A DNA stretch of 64,000 bases from Lepidodermella squamata (lineage: Eukaryota; Gastrotricha): assembly GCA_047495785.1 (NCBI GenBank), contig JBLDXI010000042.1, positions 2,046,001 to 2,110,000 on the forward strand. Reading direction: 5' to 3'. Position numbers and translations under genes: made by a program. A model generated the notes under the pieces. It worked only from the letters and a program-made list of their open reading frames with translations, was not told the DNA's origin and did no database searches. Positions 21,461 to 33,559 of the stretch are shown here, in pieces; within the stretch, counting starts at the first letter, position 1, and every line of letters starts with the position of its first letter.

Positions 21461-24210
21461 ACATTTGATCCAAATGTTTGGCATAGGATCAATTATTACA
21501 AGATATTCAACTAGTTTTCGAGCGAATTGGCAAAAAAACTAGTTGGATTCTAAATCCAACAAAATTGAATATTACACTACGACATATATTTCAATAACAG
21601 TATATTCCGACACTTTAACATACTGATTTCCGATTTCCAAATGAGACCCTGTCCGAAAACGGTGGGCCGAAGTGGAATTTTCCGGAATTTCCACCCCAAG
21701 TTGGCGTACTTTGGGCCTCAATTTTCCTTCAATTTTCTGAAAATTCAAGCTGAACACCAAATTGGCCATCAGCAGGCAGGGGTGACTTTTCGAAGCCGAA
21801 TGGCTGGCCCAGGATGGGCTGCCTTGGCATGGTTACACGGTCCACCCTAGATTGGCCCAACTAGCCTGATTTTGAGGTTGACAATGAATATTTTCGAAAA
21901 TCATTCCGCGAAGTGATTTCTTCACGCAAATACGCAGTCGGCGTTGAATCAAACTAATTTACGATCACTCAAGGTCACCGTAATTGATCAAAATGCCATT
22001 TGTGAAACCATGAAGCAATAAAAAGTATCATCTTAAACTATTTAATTTATGAATTGTTATGTTGTTGAATGAACATTCCGAAGATGCATCGTCGGGAAAC
22101 GAGAAAAAATTATATAAAATATTTTACAGTGATATTTTATATATTTACTGAAAATCGTAGTGATGCATTGGTTCTAAGACTGATCCGCAGCGCCAGGTCA
22201 GATAGCGTCAACTCCGCACGGACAACTCCGGAAACTCCGGAAACCCTGAAATCTGAAATTAATTCAAAATTATTTATTTTATTATTTTAGTCATTCCTTT
22301 TTTCGAAAACCCGGCAAATGATCACCTCAAATTTTAAAACTTGGCACGAAACGCTAACTATTTGAATGTTTCGCTATCGATTAATCTCGTAAATAACAGC
22401 TAAGCCGTGTTCTTAAACTTGTTTTGATGGCCGGGGTCTGTGCCGAAAATCACATGGTTTTTTTGGTTTTTTTGGATTTTTTTTAAATTATTTATAATAA
22501 ATTAAATATTCATATTTTGGCGATTAAAATATTGTTAAATAAGTTTGGTTCCACTTCCAGTTAAATTTTGTTGCCTAGCAAGGAAGTTGTTTATGCCACA
22601 AATAATACCGTAATGAAAATTTCGAAAAATAGGAGAGTTGATGGTGGAAAGAACCTTGGTTTCCTCTAGACTGTGACCGGGGGTAAAGTAGATTTTCTAC
22701 ATATTTTTATTGCAATTCATTCATGTTTACCCACAAGTTTCAGTTTTAAGGTGGATTCGTTCCCTTTGGTAGGTCGAAACTCGAAAATTAGAGAATAGAA
22801 AAACCGATATTTTTAAATTAAATTTGCTAATTTTCCGCCAATTTTTGATTTCTTATATATCGGAACTCGCCTACTTCGAAATCCCAATTCTTTAGAAAAA
22901 TACTAAATCCTCACATTAAAAATTTGGAATAACTAAATGCAAACGGCAAAAGTAAAAAATGACGGTAAAATTTAAAAATAAAACAGGTTTCACTTGAGAT
23001 TTTTTTTCTCTGAACTGATGATGACGCTCGGCCTCAAATTCAGGGTATAATACCCAGAGACAAGGTAAATAAAAGCTGAAAAATTCCCAGATTACTGCGA
23101 GAAAAAAATATAACAATAAATTTAATAAATTGCTGGGATTTCGCGAAATCTTTCTTAAATTCTGGGCAAATTGAGCGCCGTATGCCTTGATAACTAATAT
23201 TTGGTGGGCCGATCACAGTGATTTTACGGAAGAGGCTATAGACGAATCAGCGATTGACGGCAATCCTGAAACTTTCAGTTAAGTTTCAGTTTCAGTTAAC
23301 GTAAACATTCATCGAACTAAAAATAATTGAAATGTGCATGCTCAAAACGAGACCATTGTTGCAAAATCAGTTTGCTGTTGCGTAACAGTGTGTCACGCTT
23401 GACCTACTTTCAAAATGCGCGCATTCATTCGTATTTTATTTTCGTTTGAAGTAACCATGTTTTGCTGAAATGTTTCTGTTTTGCTTTAATGGTTATGAAA
23501 AAATTGCGGCTATGGATCTTGATTATCTGTCTCGGAGCCATCAGTTTTCAATTAATGTCTGCGCCAACGGTACATGTTTATTGGTCGCGGCCGATAATTT
23601 CCGGGCCTTTCTGCAATTTTTAATTATAGATTTTACGGCAATGACCGGATATTCTAGCAGACCGAAGCCGCCGCATTTTGCAAGCTGGATGGTCCAGGTG
23701 ACAAGCCAGAAATCTTCTACCAGCTTAAGTTGTTCGTCTGGTAAATGCGAAAATCGGGTCCTTTAACTCTAGTAAATTAGTCGCAAAAAATTGATGATTA
23801 CCTAAATTTGGATTTTTATCCGTTTCACACATGGAAACAATACTAAAATGGCAAATTCTCCTAGATCCTAGAATAATCAGCCCTCGTGAGTGAAGCGAGA
23901 ATTGCCTGACGAGTTTTTTCTATTGTTGCACGGGAAATGGTCTAAAGAGGCATCACAATTTCCCGATTTTGGGCCCGTCGCATACAACGTCAGATTCTAC
24001 GCGTATTACTGCCATAAGAATGAGGGTGTATTCCGACGGTTTAAGCTGATGTTACGATGAAGTAGTCGTGTATTCCGATGAAATAAATCAAAATGAGTCA
24101 TTCCGATGGGACAATTTACTTTTCATGGAATTTCTGTATTTCCGACGTTTTAAGTCAAAATGGTACGAGAAAAGAAAATAAAGGTTCGATGATATTAGCT
24201 GAGTCCGAAC
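21461..24210. other. Gene-free, AT-rich interspersed sequence
   Basis: 21461-21570 is host repeat (see the 17643 element). 23820-23960 resembles 20340-20510 (CGTGAGTGAA, CTCCTAGATCCTA blocks). The ORF at 23470-23766 (98 aa) has no recognisable domain and no splice partners; I do not call it a gene. Confidence 0.5.
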
Positions 24211-24214
24211 GCAC

Positions 24215-24600
24215 GTAGCAGGCTCGCAAGCAAGTGAAAAACTAACGCTTGTTATCCGTAGCATGCTTGCGCAAGTCTCTTCTGCCACAAAATGAGGCGA
24301 AAAATGACCTTTATCGTCATATTCATGGCTATTTGGGTCATTTTACAGCTAGCCCAGTTCAAATAGGGAATTTTTAGAGCTCAAAACTCGCTTAGTTATA
24401 AAATAAAGTTACGTGTTTTTGAGCAACCAGCTCGACTTCTTAAACTTGCTATAACTTGGATTCGGTCCGGATCCCTTGAGCGAAAGTTCAAGGGAATAAA
24501 CTATTTTTATGGGCCTTCCAACGGTATATATAATATGAGAGAATCGAAATGACTGCGCTGTGAATAATTGAAGTCGGCTCAATATTTATGCCTCATACTG
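24215..24600. repeat. Truncated copy of the right half of the 17643-18584 element
   Basis: Direct-orientation match to about 18175-18584, including CTAACGCTTGTTATCCGTAG, CATGCTTGCGCAAG and the end AATATTTATGCCTCATACT. No matching left arm is found upstream, so this copy is 5'-truncated. Confidence 0.75.
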
Positions 24601-24798
24601 TATTTAGGTAATTGGCCAATGATTCCTTGATTTATGCTATGCTGTTTTGTTAGATTTCGCAAATTTCAAGTCTGGGCGAATTTTAAAAATGCTACGGCGC
24701 CGAAATGGCTCGCGATAGCCGTAGCAGTGCCGTAGTTTCGGGTAGTAGTAGTAACGGTGCGAGTGCTATCAAATTTGACATGTGGACTATGATGCGGG

Positions 24799-26280
24799 CA
24801 TAGAGAAAAAAAATGACCAGAGTAAGCACTAAGCACTCAAGCTAAAATTGTGATCTCCATTATTATTTATTATAGAAGTGCGTTCTCAAAACGGATTTCT
24901 ACAATACACCGTTTTCTACAAAATTTTGCATGCCTATAGAACGCGAGCTGCTCTTTCACGTGGTATAAGATTTGAGGTGGGCAATTGCTGCTCAGTCTTG
25001 ATAGCATCAAAATAAGTAAAAATATACGATTTTTTCCGCACTTACTGCCGGATAGTGCCGAATTAGTGCCAAATCAGTGCCAAATCAGTGCCAAAAAGGT
25101 GCTGAATCAGTGCCAAATTGGTGCCAAATTGGTACCAAATCAGTGCCGAATCAGTGCCGAATGAAAAACAAGACATTTTTAATTGAAATTGACTCTAATT
25201 GAGGCGATATTTTTATTCGAACATTTAAGAGAACACAGAACCACGAAATGAATGAGAAGAGCCCGAAATGATGAATCATCGGGGCTGTTTGGGGTACTTC
25301 CAAAAACAACCGACGCCTCATTATTTATCATTTTCCTGCGACTAAATATACAAATATTTTGTGAAAAATATTAATTTAAAAAAATGAATATTGTAATATA
25401 TAATTAAAAATTATTTAAAAAAAATATTTTTTTTCGAGGTCAGGCGCGAAAATTAATAGCCACGCCGGCAGAGTTGCCAGTGCAGGCTAAGCGGCTTTTC
25501 AAAACTTTGCCATCGGCTATCAACTTCGTTGAGCAGTAAGTAGATGTCTAAATCGAATGTCTCTAACGCAGAATCACGCGCTGAACAAGAATATGTGGTT
25601 AGTTTTTTGATTGCAAACGACTTGAGAGATCGGCGAGGCTGGAACCGCCAGAACCGCAGTATGCAAAGCATGAGTTGATTGCGCCACTAAACAATATGAC
25701 GACAATATGATGTTTTTGCTGGAAATATATTCAAAATACATGTTTTGACGCATTTTTTGCAAAATAAAATTGTTTTATGTGACTCTCATGAATGTAAAAA
25801 ATAGCTTTTCGGGCGGAACTCCGCGCCGAACGTGCGGAAAGGCCTTGCCGAACGTACGGAAAGGTCTCGCCGTACGTGCGGATTGAGGGTGCCGAATGCC
25901 TCGAAAATTGTGCCGAAAGGGCGGAATTGATGTGCCGAAAAGGCGGAACAGGTTTGCCGAACGTCGTGCGGAATCGTTGCGGAATCGGTGCAGAACAGGT
26001 GTCAGAAGTGCCCAATAAATGTGCCGAAAATCGGTGCAGAATGGTGCTGAATTTGTTGCCGGAAAATCCGAACTATAGTGAAAACGAGGTTTTTGTATCG
26101 TAACAACGGTTCAGTTGCCCACCTCAAATCTTATACCACGTGAAGAGCAGCTCGCGTTCTATAGGCATGCAAAGTTTGGTAGAAAACGCTGATATCCGTT
26201 TTGAGAAAGTCAACTTTAAATAAAAATGAGGATTTAGAAATTTTAGCTTGAGTGCTTTCTCTGGTCATTTTTTCTCTATG
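24799..26280. mobile_element. 1.48-kb element with about 185-bp inverted repeats and 8-bp duplication
   Basis: Ends CATAGAGAAAAAA...ATGACCAGAG; arms 24799-24985 and about 26112-26280 share CACCTCAAATCTTATACCAC and AACGCGAGCTGCTCTT (or complements). Flanked by GATGCGGG on both sides (24791-24798 and 26281-26288). The interior is built of diverged short tandem units: GTGCCAAATCA 11-mers at about 25050-25168 and CCGAACGTGCGGAAAGG-type units at about 25825-25960. Long terminal repeats with an 8-9 bp duplication suggest a Mutator- or hAT-like non-autonomous element. The ORFs at 25731-26103 lie in the repeats and are not genes. Confidence 0.83.
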
Positions 26281-26319
26281 GATGCGGGCTACCTAGGCCA
26301 TTAAATAACTGATTCAATT

Positions 26320-26850
26320 TCAATTTCAATGGCCTGGACACTCCATATTATTTTCTAAAAATTAGCTTCTATCATTAGCGAGCGCTCGTGCCAGCAATAT
26401 CAGCACGTGTCCCCTATCATTTTATTATTTACTATTATCAGCGTCCTGATGGCTATAAAAGCCGAAGAGAAATATATAACATATTTTCTGAGTAGAGCTT
26501 TGCTTAATCGATTTGTTTTGTTATTCAGTCTAATAGCTGCTGTAAAACGAATCCAAGTCAGGGTTAGGTACCTACCCTTCAATTTGAATATAATTTAGAG
26601 CCTATGCCTGGATCCATATCCTGGAGCTCTGACTGCTTGATTTAGCAGTAGAAGTGTTAGGAATTACAAGATTTGGAACACAGTCGTTACCAATCTGTTA
26701 TAGCGACAAGCGACAACTAATGCAAAGAGCACATGCGGTCATTTTCAACTACTACATATCTAAATAAAAGAATACTCTGCATGTAGGTAATATGTAAGTT
26801 TCAAATTCTGGGTTTCACCCGGCGCTCCTTCTCCGACCGCAGAGAGGATA
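26320..26850. repeat. Uninterrupted copy of the second interspersed repeat
   Basis: Reverse-complement partner of the broken copy at 5385-8555. It reads straight through both insertion points: GAGTAGAGCTTTGCTTAATC near 26490-26510 and the TTATTTACTATTATCAGCG stretch near 26425-26445. Confidence 0.8.
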
Positions 26851-29800
26851 AGGATTCCAATAAAAAATAAGGCAGTTGATCGCTAATCGCTCTCTCGTTC
26901 AGATCGCGTGCCGCTTTTTACAGCCCGTATAAACCCTTTCACTGCCGAATTTTTTATCTTCGGAGGAAAACTTATTTGACAGCAGTTTTCAAAGGCCCTT
27001 TTGAAACACTCACTATAAAGTGGTCGTCGAAATCACTCTGCTGCTCACTTACGCATTGAATTTGTGTCACTTTTTCAGCAATTCTCAGGTCTGTATCCTA
27101 AATCTATACAATTTCTATCTGAATTAATCAGTTTTGTGTAACAAGAATTTTATGGACATTTTGGCGTTGGCTCGTGCTGCATCAGAGACCATCAGAGACA
27201 AGTAATGTGGGAAAGGCCACATTTTACAGCATTGAATAGGATTGGAGTTTCCAATTCATGGGCGCCATTGCAGGCTGCGCCAAATACGGCAAACACGGCA
27301 AATACGGAGGGTATCGTAATGTTCGTAAGAATGCAATGCCGAGTGGTAGGTTATAAGTTAAGTTAAGTAGGGTTTGTGTAGAGAAAGATGGCACGGTTTT
27401 GTTAGAAATATTTCCCGAATCTTGTAAGCGCAGGGAAGCTTCGGCGCCAAAATGACAAAAACTCGTCAATCAAATTGTTTAATAATTTGGATAAAAATGG
27501 TATAATGATTCGTCAAAACAATGTTAAATCACTGAAAAATACCAGTGCGAGCGAATCGAGATTATATTGTATTTAATTTATAGCTGAATTATCAGCTGGG
27601 GACAGTATAAGATGGCTTGAAATCAAATTTTCCGCATGCGGCGAGTAACCAGTTATGTAGAACAGGACTTTGGCTATCCAACGATACCAAGAAATCAAAA
27701 ATCGATCCAGTGGTTCGATTTTCCCGAGAGACTGAATGTCACCCCGTTTGAGACAAAAACTACATTTTCAGCGCAGTTTTCCTTGCGTTTCTGGGACTTC
27801 CGCTCGCAATACTTGTCATTCATTTGCCGGCAGCTTTCAGGCGCACTGCGCAGAATTTTCTAGGCTTTCTAGCGTTATAAAAAATTCGAATTTCTATCCA
27901 GCCGATTAATGCTTGACGTAAGACTCATGATGTAAAGACTCTAAATTCATGATTTTGACATGATTATTTTTAGAGATTCATGGGATCGTTACAGATAACC
28001 CAGCCACAAGAACTATGTTTTCACCCCTGAGATTCATTCTACCGATTCTCTACTCTGATTTTCAGCGGAAAAACTGCATCATCTTCCACGAAATTAACTA
28101 GAAAACGTGAATATGAATCATTTTTTGAGCTGTGGTACAAGCCATCGTTGAACTCATCTCATTTTGCCGTTATCTGGTGCCTTCAATTGTTCTCATTGTT
28201 TCAACAATAGACAAATCAAGTCAAATCGTCCCTTCAAAAACTCGTTTTTTTGAAAAACCAGCGAATCAAATAAATTGATTCTCTGGCAATCAGTTAATCA
28301 AGGGCCATGGCAAACGATGGTCTCAGAAAAAAACATCATCATCCACGAAAATCAGAGATTTTTCATAAAAATCACGTTAAATTTGTTAAGGGTCGAAGAA
28401 TAACGTGAAAAAGCTATGCGGTAGTACTGATATGTGTCTGCAGTACATTCATGTTTAGTGTGCCGTGGTACTATGTATAGTGTGTTGGGCGTGTAAACAA
28501 AACAATGCGCGCGCTTTTCCCGGCGCTCGCATTTGCCGCAGGTTTTTATTGTGCGCCATATCTGAAACACCCTGTATGTCGTGCTGGTTTGGCTGTTTAA
28601 ACACCCAGCTGTTGTTGGCTGGCCAACCGCCATCGTAGATAACAACCGGCGCCCTCAGCAAACAAGCACCGTATTTGCTCGTACTTAAGACTAGTCTTAT
28701 GTTCGTGTACATATCGAAAAAATCCGAATATAAGGTTGTATTTATAGTACTGCATGAATATTAGGATACACACGAATAGAGGGAGTCTTCCTTTTATTAG
28801 TGTCAGCCTTATGTACGAGCAAATACGGTAACCGTTAACTATGGCGTCTCGCAAGGCTCGCCGCTGTCTCCGGTAGATGCCCCTGGCAATTCATGTTTTA
28901 TGGTGACGTTCAGTTACCTCATATATCAAAAATTGAGACCGAGAGACAGAATGACCGTAATGAACAAGCAGATCTTCGAGGTCTCAGGTCTCACATGAAA
29001 GACCAGACCGAAGTCAGCATCAAGGCGACGATCAGACGGCCATTTGTGAAATCTCTTTGAGAGCGTAAGCAGCGATCGGACCTGACTCGTCCCCAACGCC
29101 TTCACGTTTTGCTCGAAGTCGTACATGCATTATTGTTATCCCTTATTAAGCGTAAACAATGATACGACACGACCCGTGTTGTCCTACAACTATTAGCAAT
29201 GCATTTTGTAACAGAACCTTTCTGCCATTTTGTGGAATCTTTTAAAGAGCGAGCGTAAACAATGATCGGATACGACGCGTAGTGTTCTCTTTCGCGTTTT
29301 GCATCCAGGCTCAGGGTCGAACACGCTTTTGTGACATATCTACGAGGCAAATAAATTATTATAGTAATAGTATTAGTAATATAATTCTTGTTCTTTTATT
29401 TCGAAAATATATTCATGGAAAAAATACGATGGTACAAAATTCGAGGAAACAGAAGGGCACGCCGGCCACTAACTCGTATAGTGTATAGTGGATAATGTAA
29501 CGATATTGAAAACAGTTCTGAAAAGAGAGAACGGAGATTAGAAAAACAGGAAGTATGGCAGGAAACAGGCTAAATTAGTTTGTAAGTTGTAAGAGTGCAT
29601 TATTTCGAAAAATCAAGTTTACATATTACACATTCACATACTATATAACGGTATTTTTCACTTTTTTCACCCGCTCCCCCCTGGCCCGTAACGGGGAGTC
29701 CTACCCCCTCCTCTCTAGCCTGTCAAATTTTCGGTGACCCCCTCCACCTTTCCACCTTAAGCCTCAATTTTGGGCAAGGCAGACACGAGATTGGGCGAGG

Positions 29801-29918
29801 TTCATTTTGAAGCTCGCAAAAAACCGGGCATTTTGATCTACTGTTCATTCGTTGTTGCAAACCATGGGATTAAAAAACGTTCAAAATTCACGCTCTCTTA
29901 GTGCGAACAAGAGCTAAT
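26851..29918. other. Gene-free stretch with diverged local duplications
   Basis: No gene recognised. 27675-27765 resembles 4235-4340. 29035-29110 and 29215-29300 are two diverged copies of a segment (TTTGTGAAATCTCTTTGAGA versus TTTGTGGAATCTTTTAAAGA, then CGATCGGA/TGATCGGA and CGTTTTGC). 28350-28870 is repeat-like with a GAAACACCCTGTAT motif; its minus-strand ORFs have no recognised domain. Confidence 0.45.
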
Positions 29919-29965
29919 AATTATGAATCATCGTTGCATTTTTTGCATGGTGATGATTCATAATT
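29919..29965. repeat. 14-bp-arm hairpin upstream of a TATA-like box
   Basis: Arms AATTATGAATCATC (29919-29932) and its exact complement (29952-29965) around a 19-nt loop. About 35 bp downstream lies CGTATAAAAGTGG (about 30000-30012), a good TATA-box match, then a GC-rich leader and a very short ORF near 30136. Whether this is a promoter is not known. Confidence 0.6.
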
Positions 29966-30029
29966 TGTGCAAAAAGATCACACCAAGCTTATAATTGTGC
30001 GTATAAAAGTGGCGCGCGCCCATTGTTCT

Positions 30030-31110
30030 TTCAACTTTCAATTCGTACCTCGAGCGCGCACGGGTGTAGCAAAACCGGAAGCCATTAAGTTTCACGTTGA
30101 CGCACAAAAGTACGCGACTGAACATCAAAAGACGACATGAAACGAAGAGCTCTCACCACTTGCGCTTAGAGCAGGATTTCGTTTCCCCTAAAACTCGATA
30201 ACTGTAAGGGATTCGGAAATGACCGGAATGCGAATCAATTTTTCGGTCAATTCCCTGCTGCGTAAAGTCCAGTGCGTAACACGCGCGTGCAGAATATTCA
30301 GAGTATTTCGCAGCTTAAAATAAAGAAAAGGACGGAGCTCGAATTTGTTCGAATTTGTTTGATAATCAAAATTTAAAAATGTACAACTAATTAGTTCAAG
30401 TTTCAAAGATCGCAAATAGCAGTGATCTGACACGGTTTCCGAGACGCTACAAAGGGCAAAAAATAATGACATGATTCATCTCATTAAATTTGAAACGATG
30501 AACTTTGCCCCTTATTAGTCTGATTTCAGTTTTTCGTGTCCGAAAATCTCTTAGTACGGCGTCCTATTTACGTCACATGATTCCAGGGGCTCTAACGCTG
30601 AAAACTATCCTTGCGAACTTTACGAACTTTACCCAACTTTACCCTAGAATAACTTCAAGCTTTTCAATAGTGGTGGTGGAATAGCGATGGGCTCCTGTAC
30701 GTGTCTCCGTGGACAAGCCCAATTTAGCCGCTGAGTTGTCGATTCATCCAGATTTCATCCCAGAGAAGGCTAAACGCAAACGCGAACCTCAGTGGGTATG
30801 GGGTATGTTAGAACTTTATACCAATGCAGTTGCGAAGATTTCCCTCTGTTGGCCTTTGATATTTGGCTTAGATGACATGATTTTTTTTCCGATCCCTGCT
30901 AATGTTCGATTACAGAAATTAAATTTAAAATGAGTATTTTTGTTGTTGTGTACAATAATAAGCTGCTAACAAAATGTCTTGCAATGATCTCGCCTTTGCT
31001 GTTATTGAAACAAATATTTTCAAAACTTCGAAAAAAATGTGGAACCTCTGTCCGGAATCGCCCTAATACAAAACACAAAACTAACAACAGCTAGCGGTTT
31101 CATTTTACTA
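30030..31110. other. No clear gene; one possible exon remnant
   Basis: 30188-30472 (minus) is an unrecognised ORF. 30700-30790 (plus) reads VDKPNLAAELSIHPDFIPEK then KAKRKREPQW before a GT, which looks exon-like but has no neighbours that extend it. Confidence 0.3.
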
Positions 31111-31129
31111 CTGTTTTATATAATCGTCT

Positions 31130-31440
31130 CGAATCCGAATAAAACAAAATATTTAAAAAAGTAGAGAAAGCAGGATTCGAAGCTCATAGAAGGGCAAGTA
31201 ACGGTGTTGTCCATGGGCAAGCTGTTTACAGTACATAAAGTTTGGAACAGCCTACGTTCTAGCTCATCCTCAACCTCTAATTTTTTCATTGCGATGGACG
31301 ATGGATCCTGGTTGCTGGTTCCTTCGCTAGGATCTTGTCCCGAAACATATCCCCTGATATTTACAGCAGCCAGAAAACCCAGCTGAGCCAACTTGCCTAC
31401 TTGTGTTAATGCGGCTTGACGTTCATCTACCGGCCAGGAC
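31130..31440 (-). CDS. Possible single exon of an unrecognised gene
   Basis: The minus-strand frame is open over about 119 codons (31475-31116). The central part (DERQAALTQVGKLAQLGFLA, NIRGYVSGQDPSEGTSNQDP, LEVEDELERRLFQTLCTVNS) has balanced composition and helical, charged segments, unlike shadow ORFs nearby. The beginning after CTGGCCGGTAG and the end near CTTGCCCTTCTATGAG may be splice boundaries rather than true termini. No domain is recognised and no adjoining exon was found within 1 kb. It may be a transposon or gene fragment. Confidence 0.3.
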
Positions 31441-32010
31441 AGGAGTATTTCGAGAAATATTTTACTAATGAGCAAATTTTCCAGAAAAGCGTGAAAGATT
31501 TTTCCGATATGAGATGAAATGAAAATGCGAAAATGGGGAAATCCCGCCCGTTCAATGATCAGCAGCCCAACATTGAAATGAGCGCATTAAAATTAAAAGC
31601 AAATATCCCGTAGAGCTTATTATGTGCATATGATTCCTAGCTGATGCTTTGTGTCAGTCGGAACTACATGGTGTGATTTACACTACAACATACTTTTTGC
31701 GTTTTAAGCCCCACTAGTTATATCTTTCGTATTCACTCGAAACAGTACATGCGTTTTTACTGTTGTGAATCTAACATATTCACATAGACTGATAGCCTTC
31801 GACACAAAATCGATAACACAGGACGTTGTTTTGGTTAGCCATTATGCCTGTTTCTCCCGTAATAGCATTCAAAACATTTAATAATTCTAAAATCGTACAT
31901 GGAGGTTAACACAAAGTATGTCAGACATTATGCGTAGCAGCTTTTAATTCCCGGCGGAATTGTTACAAGAGCATCAGTCTCGTCTTCTTTGCTTGTTAAC
32001 AAGTTTTCAG

Positions 32011-32964
32011 ATGGCTTACCTTACTCTGGCGATTATCGCAGCCGCCTGTGCCGCAGTCACAGCTTGCCCAGCGTCGACGACGACAACCCCGTGCCCAACG
32101 GGCAGCTCTGCTTGCCCCTCAGGTCAATCATGCGCAGCGACTACCAGTACCTGTGATACCAGCTCCAAGAACTGTATTGCCAAAACTGACAATCAGTGTG
32201 CAACAAGTGGCCAGACATGCCAAGCTGCGGCAGCTCCGGTAATATGCAATAACTCTCATCATTATAATCACGGCGTTTCTTTCCCAGACACTTTACCAAT
32301 TGTGCACGATGGCTACCCTAGGGTTCGCTTCCGGTGCTAATCAGGTATCTCAAAATGTCAAATTTTGCCACAATGTCGCTGGAACCGGAGCCTCCGCATG
32401 TACCGCATATCTTACAGTAACACCTACTGCCGCTTCGGTGGTAAGTATTTTTCGTGCATCCAAAAATATTAGTTAGATATATGAATTGACGTTGGTAGTC
32501 TGCTGCTGACACGCCCAACACTTTCTCTACGTTTGCTCTATGCTGCGCAGCCGCTGGTGCCAATCTCAAATACGAACTCCTACCACAGGCAAGTCCAGCC
32601 GCTCCAATTTTGACTTGCATTGGAGCTTTCGATGCGAATGCCTACAAAATAACATCTGCTACGACAACTGTTACGGGTGCAGGTACAGCCGCCTGCGTTC
32701 GTTTTCCAAACTCTGCTATCGCTGCTCCCAATGTTATAGCATCTGGTGGATTGGTAAGCATGAGTTTTGCTGCCCACATCTTTATTTGTTCTTATAATTA
32801 ATTATATGTAAAAGGGCGGAAGTGTAACGGCATATGCATTCAGTTCATTCGCAGGTTGCTGCTTTGCTCTCGCCCAAGCAACAGGAAAAACTCCTGGTTT
32901 TGCGGCCACACAAACCTTATACGGTCTGTCTAACGTTGAAACATGTACAGGTGGCAATTCATAA
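32011..32964 (+). CDS. Secreted Cys- and Thr-rich protein, paralogue of 48534-49484
   Basis: Exons 32011-32238, 32288-32440, 32499-32753 and 32815-32964, all phase 0, introns 49-61 bp (donors GTAATA, GTAAGT, GTAAGC), giving 261 aa. It starts with a signal peptide (MAYLTLAIIAAACAAVTA). Next comes a short Cys/Pro/Thr/Ser-rich segment (CPTGSSACPSGQSCAATTST, then CIAKTDNQC). A longer region follows with paired Cys spaced among small residues (LYQLCTM, VKFCHNV, SACTAYLTV, ALCCAAAGA, LTCIGAFDANAYKIT, AACVRFP, GCCFALAQATG). TTTTCAG lies directly against the ATG. The same exon plan and motifs are found in the minus-strand gene at 48534-49484, so the structure is well supported. I do not recognise the family; an extracellular role is inferred from the signal peptide and Cys pattern. 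Confidence 0.85.
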
Positions 32965-33555
32965 AGCAATTGAAATGAGTAACGGTAATTATTTGCTAGC
33001 ACTATTTTGACTTAATTGTGAATTGCTCTATCCGCCTATCGATTATGCAGATCACCATTGAGCTGATGAAATTCAGTTGAATCTGTTTAAACTCGGCTAA
33101 TGAATGATGAATAAACTTATAGAATGATGAAATTATGGCTTTTGTCCATCTCGCGACATTAACTAAGTGTTGATCTAAGTTGATCTAAGTTGATCTGGAG
33201 ATACCTGTCGAGTCTGATCCAATCTAATCTCGATCTTGTCCTCCAACAAGAACTTCATATACAGTGAAACCACGGTTCTACGCTGATTGGCGGGCAACCG
33301 AAAAGTTGGCGTAAAATCCGAATTGGCGTAAAATATAAATCTAAATCATCATCATTTGGTTTTATTTATCGTCGTTTTGCGTTGGTGAGGCATACAATAA
33401 AGTTTTAACGACGGCGAGAGCGAGAAGTCAAGTAGGTTCCTTTCCCCGCGACTTAAAGGCCAGAAGTTCGCGAATGAAGGCCCTCCAGTCTCCAGTTAGA
33501 CCGATCACAAGCTGTCTCCTCAATTGTGTCCGAATTTAGACATTTTTCATTGTAT
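32965..33555. other. Gene-free stretch
   Basis: No gene seen; a short GATCTAAGTT tandem occurs at about 33172-33198. Confidence 0.5.
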
Positions 33556-33559
33556 ACGC

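Noticed and set aside
23470-23766. 98-aa ORF as a gene
   Set aside because: No domain, no supporting exon and surrounded by repeat sequence.
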